Program-made: the position numbers and the translations under genes
Shown: positions 1 through 12,379 of the stretch, in pieces
How positions within the stretch are numbered: position 1 is the stretch's first letter
How the letters are laid out: each line of letters starts with the position of its first letter
The notes under the pieces: generated by a model
Databases searched by the model: none
What the model was told of the DNA's origin: nothing
Seen by the model: the letters and a program-made list of their open reading frames with translations, nothing else
Source: Mallotus nudiflorus
Taxonomy: Eukaryota; Streptophyta; Magnoliopsida; Malpighiales; Euphorbiaceae
Assembly (NCBI GenBank): GCA_947683625.1
Contig: CANTUR010001452.1
Location: forward strand, 310,001-374,000
Direction: 5' to 3'
Length of the DNA stretch: 64,000 nt

Positions 1-1612
1 ATGTTTGTGATTAGTTGAATTATTTGTTTTATTTTTGTTCTTTTCTGATTGCCGCGAGTGAGAGTCGCTCCATCGGTCGATGAGATCGATGATAGATAGT
101 CCTTTGAGCATGAGGTTCTACCCCCTGTGCAGCCTGTTAGGTGTAGGGGTAGAGATGGACTTAGAAGGATAAAAGATCATTGTTGACAGCAGGAACAACT
201 GAATGAGAAGCTTGTGGCTTAGCATTGTGATGATGTTGCGTCTGTAATAGGAGATTCACAGGGTGTAGTGTCGATACCTTTGATCGTACAGCAGATGTAA
301 TTTCTATTTCAGCCAAGAACTCAGGATATGTCAATTCTGTGTATATTCTATATTCTGAATCCTGTTGAGTTTCCATGTCTTTTCAGTGTGGTGAATGCAA
401 ATTGTTTCTTCTGCAGAGACAATATTGGTAATCATTCTTTTCAAGTTGAGGTTGTGGTTATAGTTTCAGCCCTACTACACCTATCTAGTATAGGGGTAGG
501 TCAGAGGCAACTATAACTCAAAGGTCAAGGTAGTCATTGTAAGAGGTACAAGCATCCCTTTGAACTCAAATAAGTAGTAATTGTAGCTAGGATAACCGAG
601 ATTAATGAGAGCTTGTTGGCATTTAGCTAAGTTTGACATTTGTTTAAGTATGCTTTGATGGAGGAATTGAAAGATGTCTAATGAAGATAAAACACTCTCG
701 TACTCTTAATGGTAATTTGTCAGTTCTGACTGTAGCATATAATTTGAGTTAAAAGAGTGATTTCTAAGATACTTCCATCCATTTTCAAGGAAGGATAATT
801 ACCTATGGTTGTTATTGCACAAAGTAAGAGAAGAGCGGTTAGTTGAGAAGAATACCTGTACACTCTTCAATTTGTTACGTCATGCTGAAGACGTGATACA
901 ATATAAGAGGAGACTGGTAGAACTGTGTGTTACAGGATTAAGTTCGATATATATTGGCATCTGAACTAAGAATTGGAATTTAATGGGTTATTTATTAATT
1001 CAATCTTTTAGGTATAATTAATCTTGATGAGATGAGAATGGATTATTTATTTTAGCACTATGTAGTGGTTGATTGTCAGAGTAAGAGGTGATTTTTAGAA
1101 TTCCTGATTTATTGGTAATAAGAGTTCTGCACCTCATAATCTTATCTCCACTATCACTGCTAAAAAGATGCTAAGGAAGGGTTGTCAGGAATACTTGGCT
1201 CTAGTTAGGAATACTTCAGTGGAGAAGTTATCTCTCATAGATATTCCAATTGTCTGTGAGTTTTCCAATGTTTTCCTGATGAGTTGCCAGGTTTACCACC
1301 TCACAGAGATTGAATTCTGTATCGATATGGTTCCTGATATAACTCCTATTTTGACGTAACCCTACTGAATGGCTCTTGCAAAGCTATAGGAGCAATTACA
1401 AGATCTATTAGATAAGGGTTTGTTAGACCTTGTGTTTCTCCTTAGGGTGCACTAGTCCTGTTGGTGAAGAAGAAGGGTGATACACCTAGATTGTGCATTG
1501 ATTACATAAAACTGAACGAGTATCCACTTCCGAGGATAAATAATCTATCTAATCAACTTTAAGGTGCACAGTTCTTTTCTAAGAATGATTTGAAGTCAGA
1601 TTATCATTAGTT

Positions 1613-1831
1613 GTGGATCAATTTGTAGTAGTCTTCATTGATGATATACTAGCGTATTCGAAGAGAATGAAAGGGCACATATATCACTTGAGGACTGTAC
1701 TACAGACACTAAGAGAATGTCAACTTTATGTTGAAATCATGAAGTGTGATCTCTGGGGGGAGAGTGTTATTTTTCTTGGATATGTGGCATCTAAGATAGT
1801 ATTCAATTGGATCCATAAAAGATCAAAGTAG
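1613..1831 (+). pseudogene. Reverse transcriptase palm fragment (chromovirus)
   Basis: A 72-residue open stretch contains VFIDDILAYSKR near residues 8-19, the catalytic Asp pair region of gypsy reverse transcriptase, followed by the conserved HLRTVLQTLRECQLYVE helix and the KCDLW...VIFLGYVAS segment. The fingers subdomain upstream (about 1440-1610: VLLVKKKGD, LCIDY) is readable only with frame changes and stops, so this is a dead copy. Confidence 0.85.
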
Positions 1832-2712
1832 TATCTGAGTGGCCCAGACTAACTACAGCTATGGAGATTTGTAATTTTTTGGGTTTAGCTGGGTATTATA
1901 GGAGATCTTAGCATAATTCTCTAGAATTATAGCTCCTATGACCCACCTAACTCAGAAGAATGTGAAGTTATATGGCTAGATGGTTGTTAGAATAGTTTTC
2001 AGTTGCTGAAGAAGACTGTTGATCTAAGGGTTAAGTGAGCTTTAGAGGATAAGATCTAACACCATTACAATATATCATCATAGCATCTCATTATAGCATT
2101 TTATCATGACATTTCATTCTAGCATTTCATCATAACATTTCATCATACCATTTCATCATAACGTTCATCATAGCATGTAATCATGGCATTTCATCATAGA
2201 ATGATCTTCGGGTAAAAGATGCACAAATTAATTAAATAGGGTTGATGTTGAAAAATTGAGAAAAGAGATTCTATATAAGCTACAGAATGAGCTTACAGTT
2301 TACATCCAGGCATGACTAAGATGTACCACAGTATCAGAGATTTATACTGGTAGGATGGATTGAAGAAGGATATAACTAATTATATTGCTAAGTGTTTGAC
2401 GTGTCAACAAGTGAAAATTGAGCATCAAAAACCTTTTGGGAAGCTTCAATCTCTTCTAAACTTTGAGTGGGAATGAGAAAGAATTTCTATGAATTTTATA
2501 GTTGGTTACCTCGTTCAAATGATGGATACGATTCCATCTGGGTGACTGTAGACAGATTGACCAAGTCTGCACATTTCTTGCCTATGAAAGCCACGTACTG
2601 AATATCTAAGTTGGCTAAGTTGTATATGAAGCACGTTGTGTAACTACATGAAATACCTGCGTCCATTGTATATGGTAGAGGTACAGCGTTTGCCTCTCAA
2701 TTTTGGCAGAAG

Positions 2713-2961
2713 TTGCTAGAAGCGATAGGCACATGGTTGGATTTCAGTATTGCTTTTCATCCTCAGACAGATGGTCAGTCTGAGAGGATGATCCAGACAC
2801 TGGAAGATATGTGGAAGATGTGTGTTTTGGATTTGGGAGGTAGCTGGGATGATCATTTATCACTCGTTGATTTTGCATATAATAACAACTACCATAGCAT
2901 TATTAGAATGGCACCATATGAGGCTTTGTACGAAAGGAAGTGTAGATTCCCTCTAAGTTAG
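2713..2961 (+). pseudogene. Integrase core fragment (chromovirus)
   Basis: This 82-residue stretch carries FHPQTDGQSERMIQTLE with the third catalytic acidic residue of the DDE triad (the E in QSER), then the conserved WDDHLSLVDFAYNN and APYEALYERKCR segments typical of Ty3/gypsy integrases. Catalytic and zinc-binding parts upstream are interrupted by stops. Downstream the frame breaks again at about 2961. Confidence 0.85.
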
Positions 2962-3523
2962 GATGAGATTGGAGAGAGAGCTTGACTGGACCTGAGATGG
3001 TTCAGGATACTGCAGAGAAAGTTCTGTGATTAAAAGCAGATTAGAGACCGCAGTTAGCAGGCAAAAGAGCTATGCGAATCCTAGGCGCAGAGATATGGAG
3101 TTTTATATTGGAGATTGTGTTTCTGAAGGTGTTTCTGAAGAATGATATGAAGAGATTTGGTATGGTTGCATATCGATTGGCTTTGCCTCTGAATCTATTT
3201 CAAGTGCATCCAGTGTTCCATATCTCAATGCTGAGAAAGTGTATTTAGGACCCTTCGCACGTGTTGCAGCTGGACAATGTAGAATTGAATGAAGATCTGA
3301 AGTTTAAGAAGGAATCAATTGCGATTGTAGATTATCAAATTCTACAGTTACATTCGAAGCAGTTCCGATGGTCAAGATGTTGTAGCGAAGCAATAACGTG
3401 GAAAAGCTTATCTAGGAGATTAAGTTGAGATACAAGCTTCTTATCTGTATCTCTTTCCTCCTTGATTCTTGTAATTATTCTTTTCTTGGAATTCGGAGAT
3501 GAATTCTTATAAGGAGGGGAGAC

Positions 3524-3848
3524 TGTTATGACCTATGTTTTTAAATTATTTCATTTTAAAATGGAATATGTAGTGTTAATAAAAATTTAAAGTTAAATTT
3601 GATTATTTTATTTTTATTTTACTGTTTTACGATTAATTATTATTATTCTATGTTTAAATAAATTTCCTACGTAAATATTATATTTGGGACGTTTGCTTTG
3701 CGAGATTATTTTTGTATTTTTATTTTATTATTGTTTTATTAATTTTCCTAATTAATTATGTTAATAATTATTTTTAATTGTATTATTTTATGTGTTATAT
3801 ATCATGATAATTAGGGTTTATTGTTATTTTATATGTGTGTATTATATA

Positions 3849-3880
<32 letters not shown>

Positions 3881-6800
3881 AAGTGTGTGGTGTAGATTTA
3901 AATTATGTATTATAATATTATTAAATAAAGTTTATTAAATTATATAATAAAGTATTATATACATATCTTTACTCATTCAATCATAAACAAAAACACACAT
4001 ACATATATATACATATAATCAATATTCACTGTGCATCTCCTTCTCTCTCTCTCTGTTGTTGTCCCAATTGGAGACTGACAGAGTGCCTCTCCTTCCTCCG
4101 CCTATCGCCGCCTACCTCCTGCCGTCACCAGCAGTAGCCACCTCCTTCTCTAGCGTCGTCGAGTGGTTATGGTAAAGAGAGAGACTGAAAGTTAACCTTC
4201 CGGTGTTCCTCCTTCATCCGGCTACCATTCTTCGCGATTGCAGTGTCCCTGAGCTCCTCAAGCTCCGATGAAGTTGATCTCAAGCTTGGTTTGAGCTCTC
4301 AATGGTCCATTTGTGAGTTTTTCCTCGGTTTGGTTTTTGAGCTTTAGAGTTTTCTAAGTTTTTTTAGGTTGATTTTGGTTGATTCAAGCAAACTCCTTTA
4401 ACAAATGTTGATCTTGATTACTTAAGCTTCATGAATTTTTTTTTTTATGAATTTTTGGAATTTATTTTGATTTTTGTAAATTTTTTATTATTTTCTAACT
4501 TTCATAAATTAATTAAATAAATTGTGAAATTGTGATTTTTAGTGTTTTTGGTAGTTGAAATTAATTTTAGAATTTAATTTATAATTTTTGTGATTTTTGT
4601 GTAATTATTATAATTTTATTTAGTTTATGTCAATTTTGAAAATATAGGTTAAATATATATTTTGTTAGTAATTATTGGTTAATTAGGTGTATTTTTTTAT
4701 TTTAGTGAATAATATGTTGAGGAAATAAATTTTGAGTGATTACATAATTTTTATTGAATTTATGAATATTATTAGTATTTTATGCGTATTTTTGTATATT
4801 AGGGGCATTTTGGTAATTTGATAGTAATTTTGGTTAAATATTAAATTTAATTGGTTTTAATAATTATTTGAAGTATAAAAATGATTTTTATAAATTATTT
4901 ACTATTTTTAACTAATTAATACTATTTTTTGAAAATTATTTTCAAATTATATATAATATACTATTTTTGTAAATAAATGGGTTTTTAGTAACTTTTAGTA
5001 TGTTTATGGATTAATTAAGTAATTTGGATTTATAAAATGAATTTTTATAAATATTGGTGTATTTATCAAGAAATGTCTATTTTTATTAATATTATATTAT
5101 TATTAGGATTTTTAAGTAATTACGGGTAAAATAATTATTTTTAATGTTTTTAATGTTTAAATTGCCATATTTTGATACTTAAAGGGCTTTTTTGGTATTT
5201 ATTGAATTTATGTATATTTTATTGTATCTTGAGGTAAATTGTGGACCTCGATCGTGGAAAATTATAGTTTGGGATCCCGACCGAGGAGTTGGGGAAAATT
5301 TGTATTCGAAGTGTGTTTTCTATGCAAGAACGGCCCTACTTTTATAAGGAGATGTCCATTTTACAAAGAAAACTCTATCAAAATTTCAGTAGATTTCTCG
5401 TAAAATGTGACAACCGGTCCGGGTCTAGTTTTGAATTTTTGATGAGTCTTTATATAGTAATCTTAGAAGAGTAGAATTAGAAGTTTATTCTCATTGTTGA
5501 TGTTATTTTATTTTTCTAGCTGCACTGAGACCAAGGCCCAAAGGACTAGGCCCGTCAAGTCTGTCTCGAGGAGCGCACACCTGTGAGTTATTATACTATA
5601 TATATATGTATTACATTTAAGATGCATGAATTAGGATTTTTCATTCTCATTATATGCTTTTAAAAGTAATTTAATTTATAATATGATTAGGGTTATGTTT
5701 AGTTTATTTTAGTATATATACATGTTTTAAATGTATATTCATTCATAATTGTTTATTTAAATGATTAGTATACTTTAGGTATATTTTTAGTGTATTTTAG
5801 GTTTAATCCTAAATAATTGCATGCCATATTATTGCTTTATACTTAAATTGTTTTTAAGTATATTTTTGGTATATTTTTTATATATTTCCAAATAAATGCA
5901 TGTTTTATTATTGATTTAAACCTAACATGTTATAGGTATACTTAGGGTTTATTTTTGATATATGCATGCTAGATAATTAGGTTATTTCTGGTTTTTTTTT
6001 TTTTGGATATATGTCAAACCTAAATGCATGTTTTAGTACATATGTATGTTTTAAATGAATATTTATTCATAATTGTTTTATTAAATGATTTGTGTACTTA
6101 GGGCATATCTTTAGTATATTTAGGTATATTTTTTTAAATTAATGCATGTTATATTATTGAAACACACTTAAATTATTTTAAATTATATCAGGTAGTATAT
6201 TTCATGTTTTATTTGACATATATATACCCGAAATATACTTGGTTTATTGTAGGTATATTTCTGGTATATATATGGTTTATTTTACTATTATGAATGATAT
6301 GCTACTTTATTTATTTTCTGTATGAATGATTTATTATAAATGAAAGATATCAATAGAACGTGCTACCTAGTGGGCAGTACTAGGACCGTGTACGTACTAG
6401 TGTGATAGATCAGGGTTGAGTGAGAATTCATTGTGGTGATTATAATTGATTTGATTGATTTGATTAAGATTGATGGCGATGTGATTGAGAGTGTGATTGC
6501 TGGAGCTCGATTGACCAAGTGTCTCAGGGCCAATCACACTGACAGTCAGACTGCTGGAGCTCGGTTGACTTAGTGTCTCGGGGCCAATCTACTGTCCAAA
6601 TTGGAATAAGTGATCTATTTGGATTTAAGTGAGCCTGCATGGCTAGAGTGATGATATGGTTGAGTGAGGTTGCGATTAATAGGGTTCAAGTCGATCCTTC
6701 ATGAATTAAAATAAATGTTTTCTACATTTAGTATATTTATAAAAGCAGAGTTTGACATTTGTGTGAAATGCGTGAATATACATATATATATGAATGCATG

Positions 6801-7266
6801 ATTGGATATGGTTTAGATTGCATGTATATATGGTATAATAATTCACTCAGTGAGGTCTGACCCCCCTCAATTATTTTTTTTCAGGAGATCCTATATTATC
6901 AAACCTTAGTAGTAGAGTTCTTCGTTGGTGTTCTTCCATCCTGGCTATTTTATGTAAATGTATATTTTAAACTCTGATGTGTATTCTAGAAACTGTAGTA
7001 GTAATTTTATTGTATTAGAAGAGTATTATTTTGTTTTGATATTAAATACTCAGAGAGTTGTATTTGAACATTGTATGAATATATTTATTTATGAAAAGAT
7101 ATTGAGTATCCCTTTATATAAATATTGATATGAAAAATTTTAATTCTATCATACTTTTTATTTATTTATTGCATGATTTTATTTTCTAAGGCTTACTATG
7201 GGTTCCAAATTCAAAAGAATTCTCGTTCCCTAGTGCCAGTCATGACTCCTAGTTTGGGTCGTGACA
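3524..7266 (+). mobile_element. Long LTR (about 3.7 kb), 3' LTR of the plus-strand chromovirus
   Basis: It begins TGTTATGACC directly after the polypurine tract and ends GGGTCGTGACA at 7266, the same termini as the solo LTRs elsewhere in this window. Features in order: a TA-rich promoter-like stretch (about 3850-3960), a GC-rich leader patch (about 4035-4310), a conserved block with GTTTTAC/GTAAAAC-type arms (about 5310-5420), two copies of a motif centred on GGAGCTCG...GTGTCTC (about 6496-6590), and the TCACTCAGTGAGGTCTGAC box near 6844. The right flank (CTTGTGG...AGAGCTTTGG, 7267-7290) could be either target DNA or a degenerate tRNA-Met primer site; see findings. The left LTR is outside the window. 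Confidence 0.8.
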
Positions 7267-7764
7267 CTTGTGGCCTCGTAGAGCTTTGGAATGGAATATA
7301 CACCTGGATGCTGACATGACTACTGATGACAACTATAAGACCTGGGTTACTATGCAACCTACAGAATCACCAAAACTTATTAAATACAAAAGGACTCAAA
7401 TATTGTTAAATGAGTCAAAAAAGAAAAAAAAAAGCAGTGGTCTCATAGGTCTAGTTTCTTATGTTTTATTTTTCCTTTACGTCTTTGTGCCTTATAATAA
7501 AGATAGAAAATCCAATATTTAACAAAAATGTCTTTTCAATTCATTTCATTAACCAGGGAAAAAATGAGTACATTTATTACATCACATGACACAACTCCTG
7601 TTATCAGCTAGTCTTTTCAAATTTTCTAACTAAACATTTTTCTCCCATTTTCATTTCCCTAATTTCAGCCTGATCAGCCCTTTATGAGTTTTCTGAACAA
7701 TGGGAATGTCCTAAATTTTGCCTAACTAGCCTTTTTAGGTTTTTTAGTCATTGGACTTTTTTTT

Positions 7765-8826
7765 TCAAAGGTAGTATTTCTTAAAGCGATCAAGGTTGAT
7801 TAGCTCAGTGAATTCATTCCCTTCTAGATCTGATATCTTTGCAGCTCCCTTGGGCAAGATTGTCTTAACTAAATACGGTCCATCCCAATTTGGTCTGAAT
7901 TTTCCTCTTAGGTCAAACACCATCACCCTTGCGTGCTTTAATACCATATCTCCAGCTTTTATCTTTCCCGGCTTAACCTTTTTGTTGACCACTCTTGCTA
8001 TTCTCCTTTAATAAATCTGAGTGTGGAATAAAGCATCCATCCTTTTCTTATCCAGAGATACAAGGTGATCAAACCTCTTTTGCATCCATTCACTCTCAGG
8101 GATTTTTGCTTCCATAACCACTCTCAAGGATTTAATTTCTGTCTCTATGGGTAGAACAACTTTACAACCATATACTAACGAGAACGGAGTTTATCCTGTA
8201 GTAGTACATATTGTAGTTCCGTATCCCCACAAAGCAAAAGGGAGGTATTCAGATCAATCCTTATGTGTCTTCACCATCTTAAAGAGAATCTTCTTTATAT
8301 TCTTATGAGCCGCTTCCACTACACCATTAGCCTAAGGTCGATAAGGTGAGGACTAATGATGCTTGATCTTGTATCTTTGTAACAACTCAGCAGTTTCTAC
8401 CTGAAACTGAACTCCATTGTCTGTCACAATATGATGTTGGATCCTATACCTACAAATGAGGTTCTTTTCAATGAACTTTGCCATCTGTCTAGCTTTTAAG
8501 GTGCCATAGGATTCTACTTCTATCCATCTCGAAAAGTACTCGATTGAAACTGCTATATATCTATGCCTGTTTGAAGCAATTGGTTTTACTTCCCCTATTA
8601 TATTTATTCCCCAGGCTGCAAAGGGCCATGGAGATGTTAAAGTGTTTAGAACTGTAGGGGGAAGGTGATTGAGATTCTCATGTACTTGACATTGATGGTA
8701 TTCTCTCACTATTCGGATACAGTCCTTTTCCATACTCCCCCAATAGTACCCTTGCGGAATAATCTTCTCTGCTAGAATTATCTCATTCATGTGCGATCCA
8801 CAAACTCTTGCATGAATCTCTCTCAT
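7765..8826 (-). pseudogene. Integrase of the Tat-like element, broken
   Basis: Residues from 8826 downward give the zinc-binding region (HARVCGSH...HQCQVHENL) and the catalytic core. The first catalytic position reads WGINIIG where the family has WGxDxIG, so the first Asp of the DDE triad is Asn here. The second (VTDNGVQF) is kept. A stop follows KIKHH at 8353; the third acidic residue region (NGVVEAAHKNIKK) lies beyond it at about 8330-8290. The C-terminal domain resumes at 7992-7765 with KIKAGDMVLK and KFRPNWDGPYLVK. The missing Asp and at least three stops mean it cannot be active. Confidence 0.85.
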
Positions 8827-8991
8827 TGCCTATTATGCTTCATCCTTCTTGAGACATCTCAGCTGTATTCCATTCGACATCCTTTTGTATAGTATCCCAT
8901 CATGACTTACATAATGGCACGCAAGAACATGAAGAGCATATCTATCTTTGGAAGTTACTTCGTCTAAATATCTTCTTTCCTCGATAAATCT

Positions 8992-9663
8992 CTAGACGTC
9001 GTAAAACCATGGCTTTTCCTCTGGCCCTATCTGAATATTCATGACATGTTCTTTGCCATAACATAGAGCTTTCGTCTTCATTATCACCAAAGGTTTCATC
9101 ATCGAACCCATCAGTTTATCCCACATTGAAGAAAGTGTTGCCAAAGGATCCGCCATTTGATTCTCATCTCTTGGTAAATGCATATAGAGACATTTGGTGA
9201 AATTCCTTATTAGCTTTCTTAAATAGTGGACATAAGGTTTCAATCTCTCTTCTTTTACTTCCCACTCTTCGTTATCCTGGCTAATGACTAACATGGAATC
9301 TCCATAAACCAATAGGTTTTTAACTCCAACTGCCAATGCTGCTTTCATGCCATAGATACATGCCTCGTACTCAGCCATATTATTTGTAACCTTGAAGTCT
9401 AATTTCTTGGCCATTGGGATGGTTTCTCCTTCTGGTGTGACAAGAATTACTCCTAGCCCTGCTCCTTTATTATTCATGACTCCATCAAAATAAAGTTTCC
9501 ATTCTCGTTGTTCTATTACTGCTAGGTTCTCATCTTGAAACTCCAGATTCCACTGCTCGTTTCCTTCAACTGCATTATGGGCTAGAAACTTTGCTATAAC
9601 TCTACCTTTGATGACCTTCATGGTGACATATTCTATATCAAACTTAGTTAAAGTACCAACCAT
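8992..9663 (-). pseudogene. Second (Tat-type) RNase H domain of the minus-strand element
   Basis: The 223-residue frame contains an RNase H fold of the RVT_3 kind: LYFDGVMNNKGAGLGVIL (first catalytic Asp), MAEYEACIYGMKAAL (catalytic Glu), VYGDSMLVISQ (second Asp) and HLPRDENQMADPLATL (last Asp), in the expected spacing. All four acidic residues are present. It lies between the RT-linked RNase H (10034-9777) and integrase. Having two RNase H domains is the known mark of Tat-lineage gypsy elements. The frame is longer than any other in this element, with no internal stop. Confidence 0.85.
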
Positions 9664-9776
9664 CTAGACATCTTTCCAGTCAAAGCTGGTGCTTGGAACA
9701 AGTATTTTAAAGGATTTATCCTTGAAACAGCTTGTACTTTGTAAGACTGGAAATAATGCCTTAACTTCTTTATAGC

Positions 9777-10800
9777 CTAGATCATTATCAAACATGTCTT
9801 TTCTACAAGTTCGTACTTTTCTTCATATGGTAGGAACTTTTTACTGAGGTAATATATAGCGTACTCCACCCCTTCGAGCCTTTCTTGTGCTAGCATTGCT
9901 CCCATGGCCTTTTCTTCTAAAGCCAAATATAAGATTAAAGGCTTACTTTGTCTTCGTGGCCTCAATACAAGTGGGTTACTAAGGTATTCCTTAATCTTAT
10001 CAAAGGCTTTCTGGCATTCTTCATTCCATTCCACAGGCTAATTCTTCCTCAAGAGCTTGAAGATAGGATCGCAAACCATGGTAAGTCTCATAATGAACCT
10101 GTTGATGTACTGTAGTTTTTCAATAAACCTTCATACCTCCTTCTCTATTCTTAGTGCTGGCATCTCTTGGATGGCTTTAATCTTGTCTGGATTGACTTCT
10201 ATTCCTCTATTGCTGACTATGTGCCCCAATAACTTTCCTAAAGTTACCCCAAAGATGCATTTCTTCAAATTAAGCCTTAGGTTATATTTTTCTATTCTTA
10301 CTAAGAACTTATCCAAAGCCTCAAAGTATTCCTCTCTTATTTTAGACTTAACCATCATGTCATCAACATAAACTTCCACTTCTTTATACATCATATCATG
10401 AAATAAGGCAGTGGCCATTTTTTGATAAGTTGCTCCTGCGTTCTTTAATCCGAAGGGCATGACCTTATATCAGTATGTTCCCCATTCCGTGATGAAAGCA
10501 TTTTTAATCTTATCCATAACTGCTATCATTATGTGATTATAACCTGAGAACCCATCCATAAAAGAGTACATCGCACTAGATGCTGAACTATCCATAATCA
10601 CATCAATATTGGGTAAAGGAAAATCATCCTTTGGACATGCCTTATTTAGATTCTTGAAGTCTACACACATTCAAACTTTTCCATCTTTCTTGGGAACTGG
10701 TACTATATTTGCTAACCATTGAGGGTATTCCATAACTTCTAGAAAACCAACCTGGATTTACTTGGCGACTTCTTCCCTTATCTTTTCTGTCCACTCGGGC
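9777..10800 (-). pseudogene. Reverse transcriptase plus first RNase H of the Tat-like element
   Basis: The frame at 10670-10470 carries MCVDFKNLNKACPKDDFPLP and DGFSGYNHI (catalytic Asp in the A motif). It ends at a TGA just before the segment MPFGLKNAGATYQ at 10460, with YVDDMMVKS (the RT active-site DD) near residues 31-39 of that frame. The connection and first RNase H part follow at 10034-9777 (WNEECQKAFDKIKEYL, YLALEEKAMGAML). The single TGA between TEWGTY and the next segment looks like a point mutation; further stops lie between 10131 and 10034. Confidence 0.85.
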
Positions 10801-10835
10801 CTTAACCTATGAAGTTTCTACTTAACAGGTTTAGC

Positions 10836-11207
10836 TTAAGGATATGTTAGAATGTGATGCTCCGCAATTCCCCTGTCTAACCTTGGCACATCCTTATAGG
10901 ACCAAGCAAATACTACCTTTCTTTTTGTTAATATTCTCTCAAAATTTTCCCTCTTTTTAGGAATTAAGTCATGTGACATACAAATGTGTTTTGGTTGTTC
11001 ATTTATGCCCATGTTTAATGAATCTAATTGAATAGAATTAATGTCAAACATGCATGAACGATCATTATTAAAATGCACAAGACCATCAGATTCAACATCA
11101 CAAAAGTAAGCCAAACCAGAATTTATATCATTGACCATAAAGGAAACAAAGTTTTCATCCTCAAACAGATCATATGTTATTACATCAGTTTCTTTACAAA
11201 AAAACAT
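10836..11207 (-). pseudogene. Protease-RT linker fragment of the Tat-like element
   Basis: The 123-residue open frame ends in KRENFERILTKRKVVFAWSYKDVPRLDRGIAEHHI, which corresponds to the conserved 'FAWSYxDMPGLDxxIVxHxL' region just ahead of RT in plant gypsy elements. The N-terminal two thirds is not recognisable beyond its position. Confidence 0.65.
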
Positions 11208-11847
11208 CAGTAAGACTATTATTGATGATACTAGCTAATTCCTGTGGTGGTTCTTTATTAAGTGGCAGACAAAGCAGTTCTTCAATGTCTTCGGTTTTCA
11301 TCTTTTTGGCAACTATCTTCATCACCTCATCCTTGTTGTCTTGCACTAGCTTTTCAACCATCTATTCCTTAAAAATCTCAAATCCAAGGACATCAACACC
11401 AGCTACTTGAATAGGCTCCTTTTCACCCTGGTAGAACTTCTCATTCCCTTACTTAATAAAGTTACCTTTCAAGGTCCCAAATTCCCTAGGCCATTCTCAT
11501 TGAAAAAATTTCCCAAATTCCCTAAGCCATTCTCATTGAAAAACTTTCTTCTTACCCTTTTGCTATTAAACCAAGCTCCAGTATAGCCCAATCCTCTTGT
11601 ATCATCTTAGGTTTTAAAATCTGGTAGTTCTGGCTTCCTTGCTCATTTTTCCCTAGTTCTTATCCTGGTCAGTAATTCATCTTCTTGACCATATTCATAA
11701 CCCTTGGATCCATTGTGACTCCCTCTGAAATCATGGCTACCTAGTAACTTAGGGAAATGACTACCTATTTCTGACTACTAATAACTGCGGACATAGTCTT
11801 GCCCATACTAGCATCTAAAGTCACCACTTCCCCATTAAGTAAGAATT

Positions 11848-12339
11848 TCACTTTTTGAGGCACGGTTGTCCCAAGATATGATACCAAGGTCTACTCAGAA
11901 GAAGGGCATAGGTGACAGGAATATCTAACACAGTAAATTCCACCATTACTTCTATAGGTCCAGTCTTCACAGAAGCCATAAATATTCCCTCTATACTCTT
12001 CGTGATATCATCATAAGCCCTTATTATAAGGTCTGATTTTGCCAAATCCTCCACCTTCACTCCTAAATTAGGTAGGATATGTAGTGGGCAAACATTAATC
12101 ATAGATCCATCATCCACCATCATATAATTGGTCCTCTTCCCTCGTACTTCAGCTGGGATGAATATTGCTTTATTATGGTTCCTTCCTTCCACAGGTAAAT
12201 CCTCATCTAAGAAAGTAATGACCCCGTGATTTTTCTTAGTAACCTTGGCCACCATTTCTTCAAGGGTTGCTGTAGTTTCAATATTCATCTTAGTCAGGGC
12301 CTTAACCAGAGCTTTTCTATGGCTACTTGAATGCATCAA
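11848..12339 (-). pseudogene. Aspartic protease domain of the Tat-like element
   Basis: The 163-residue frame contains VDDGSMINVCPLHIL, the retropepsin active-site region in which Tat-type elements have DDGS, followed by the flap-like and C-terminal segments LIIRAYDD and LLLSRPWYHILG. The active-site Asp is kept. Upstream (12380-12903) are short frames of the gag-protease spacer interrupted by stops. Confidence 0.75.
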
Positions 12340-12379
12340 GAGCTCCCAAATGCTTACATTGGCCTTTGCTTTCTTGAGC

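Larger units (their letters stand above)
1..3523 (+). mobile_element. Internal region (pol) of a decayed Ty3/gypsy chromovirus, 3' part only
   Basis: Fragments of a gypsy polyprotein run in order on the plus strand, broken by many stops and frame changes. Around 1168-1356 is the protease-RT linker. At 1613-1831 is RT palm sequence with FIDDILAYS, the counterpart of the YVDD/FIDDIL catalytic motif. Around 2260-2960 is integrase, with a GHPG-like zinc region near 2300 and the plant gypsy signature FHPQTDGQSER near 2755-2790. Downstream, about 3000-3420, reading in more than one frame gives the integrase C-terminal part (FQVHPVFHISMLRK) and a decayed chromodomain-like tail (RSRCC/EAITWKSL region). 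The order RT-INT-chromodomain fits the Tekay/Del chromovirus lineage, as does the very long LTR that follows. A purine-rich tract (AAGGAGGGGA, 3511-3520) is the polypurine tract. The 5' half lies outside the window and the element cannot encode working proteins. Confidence 0.85.
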
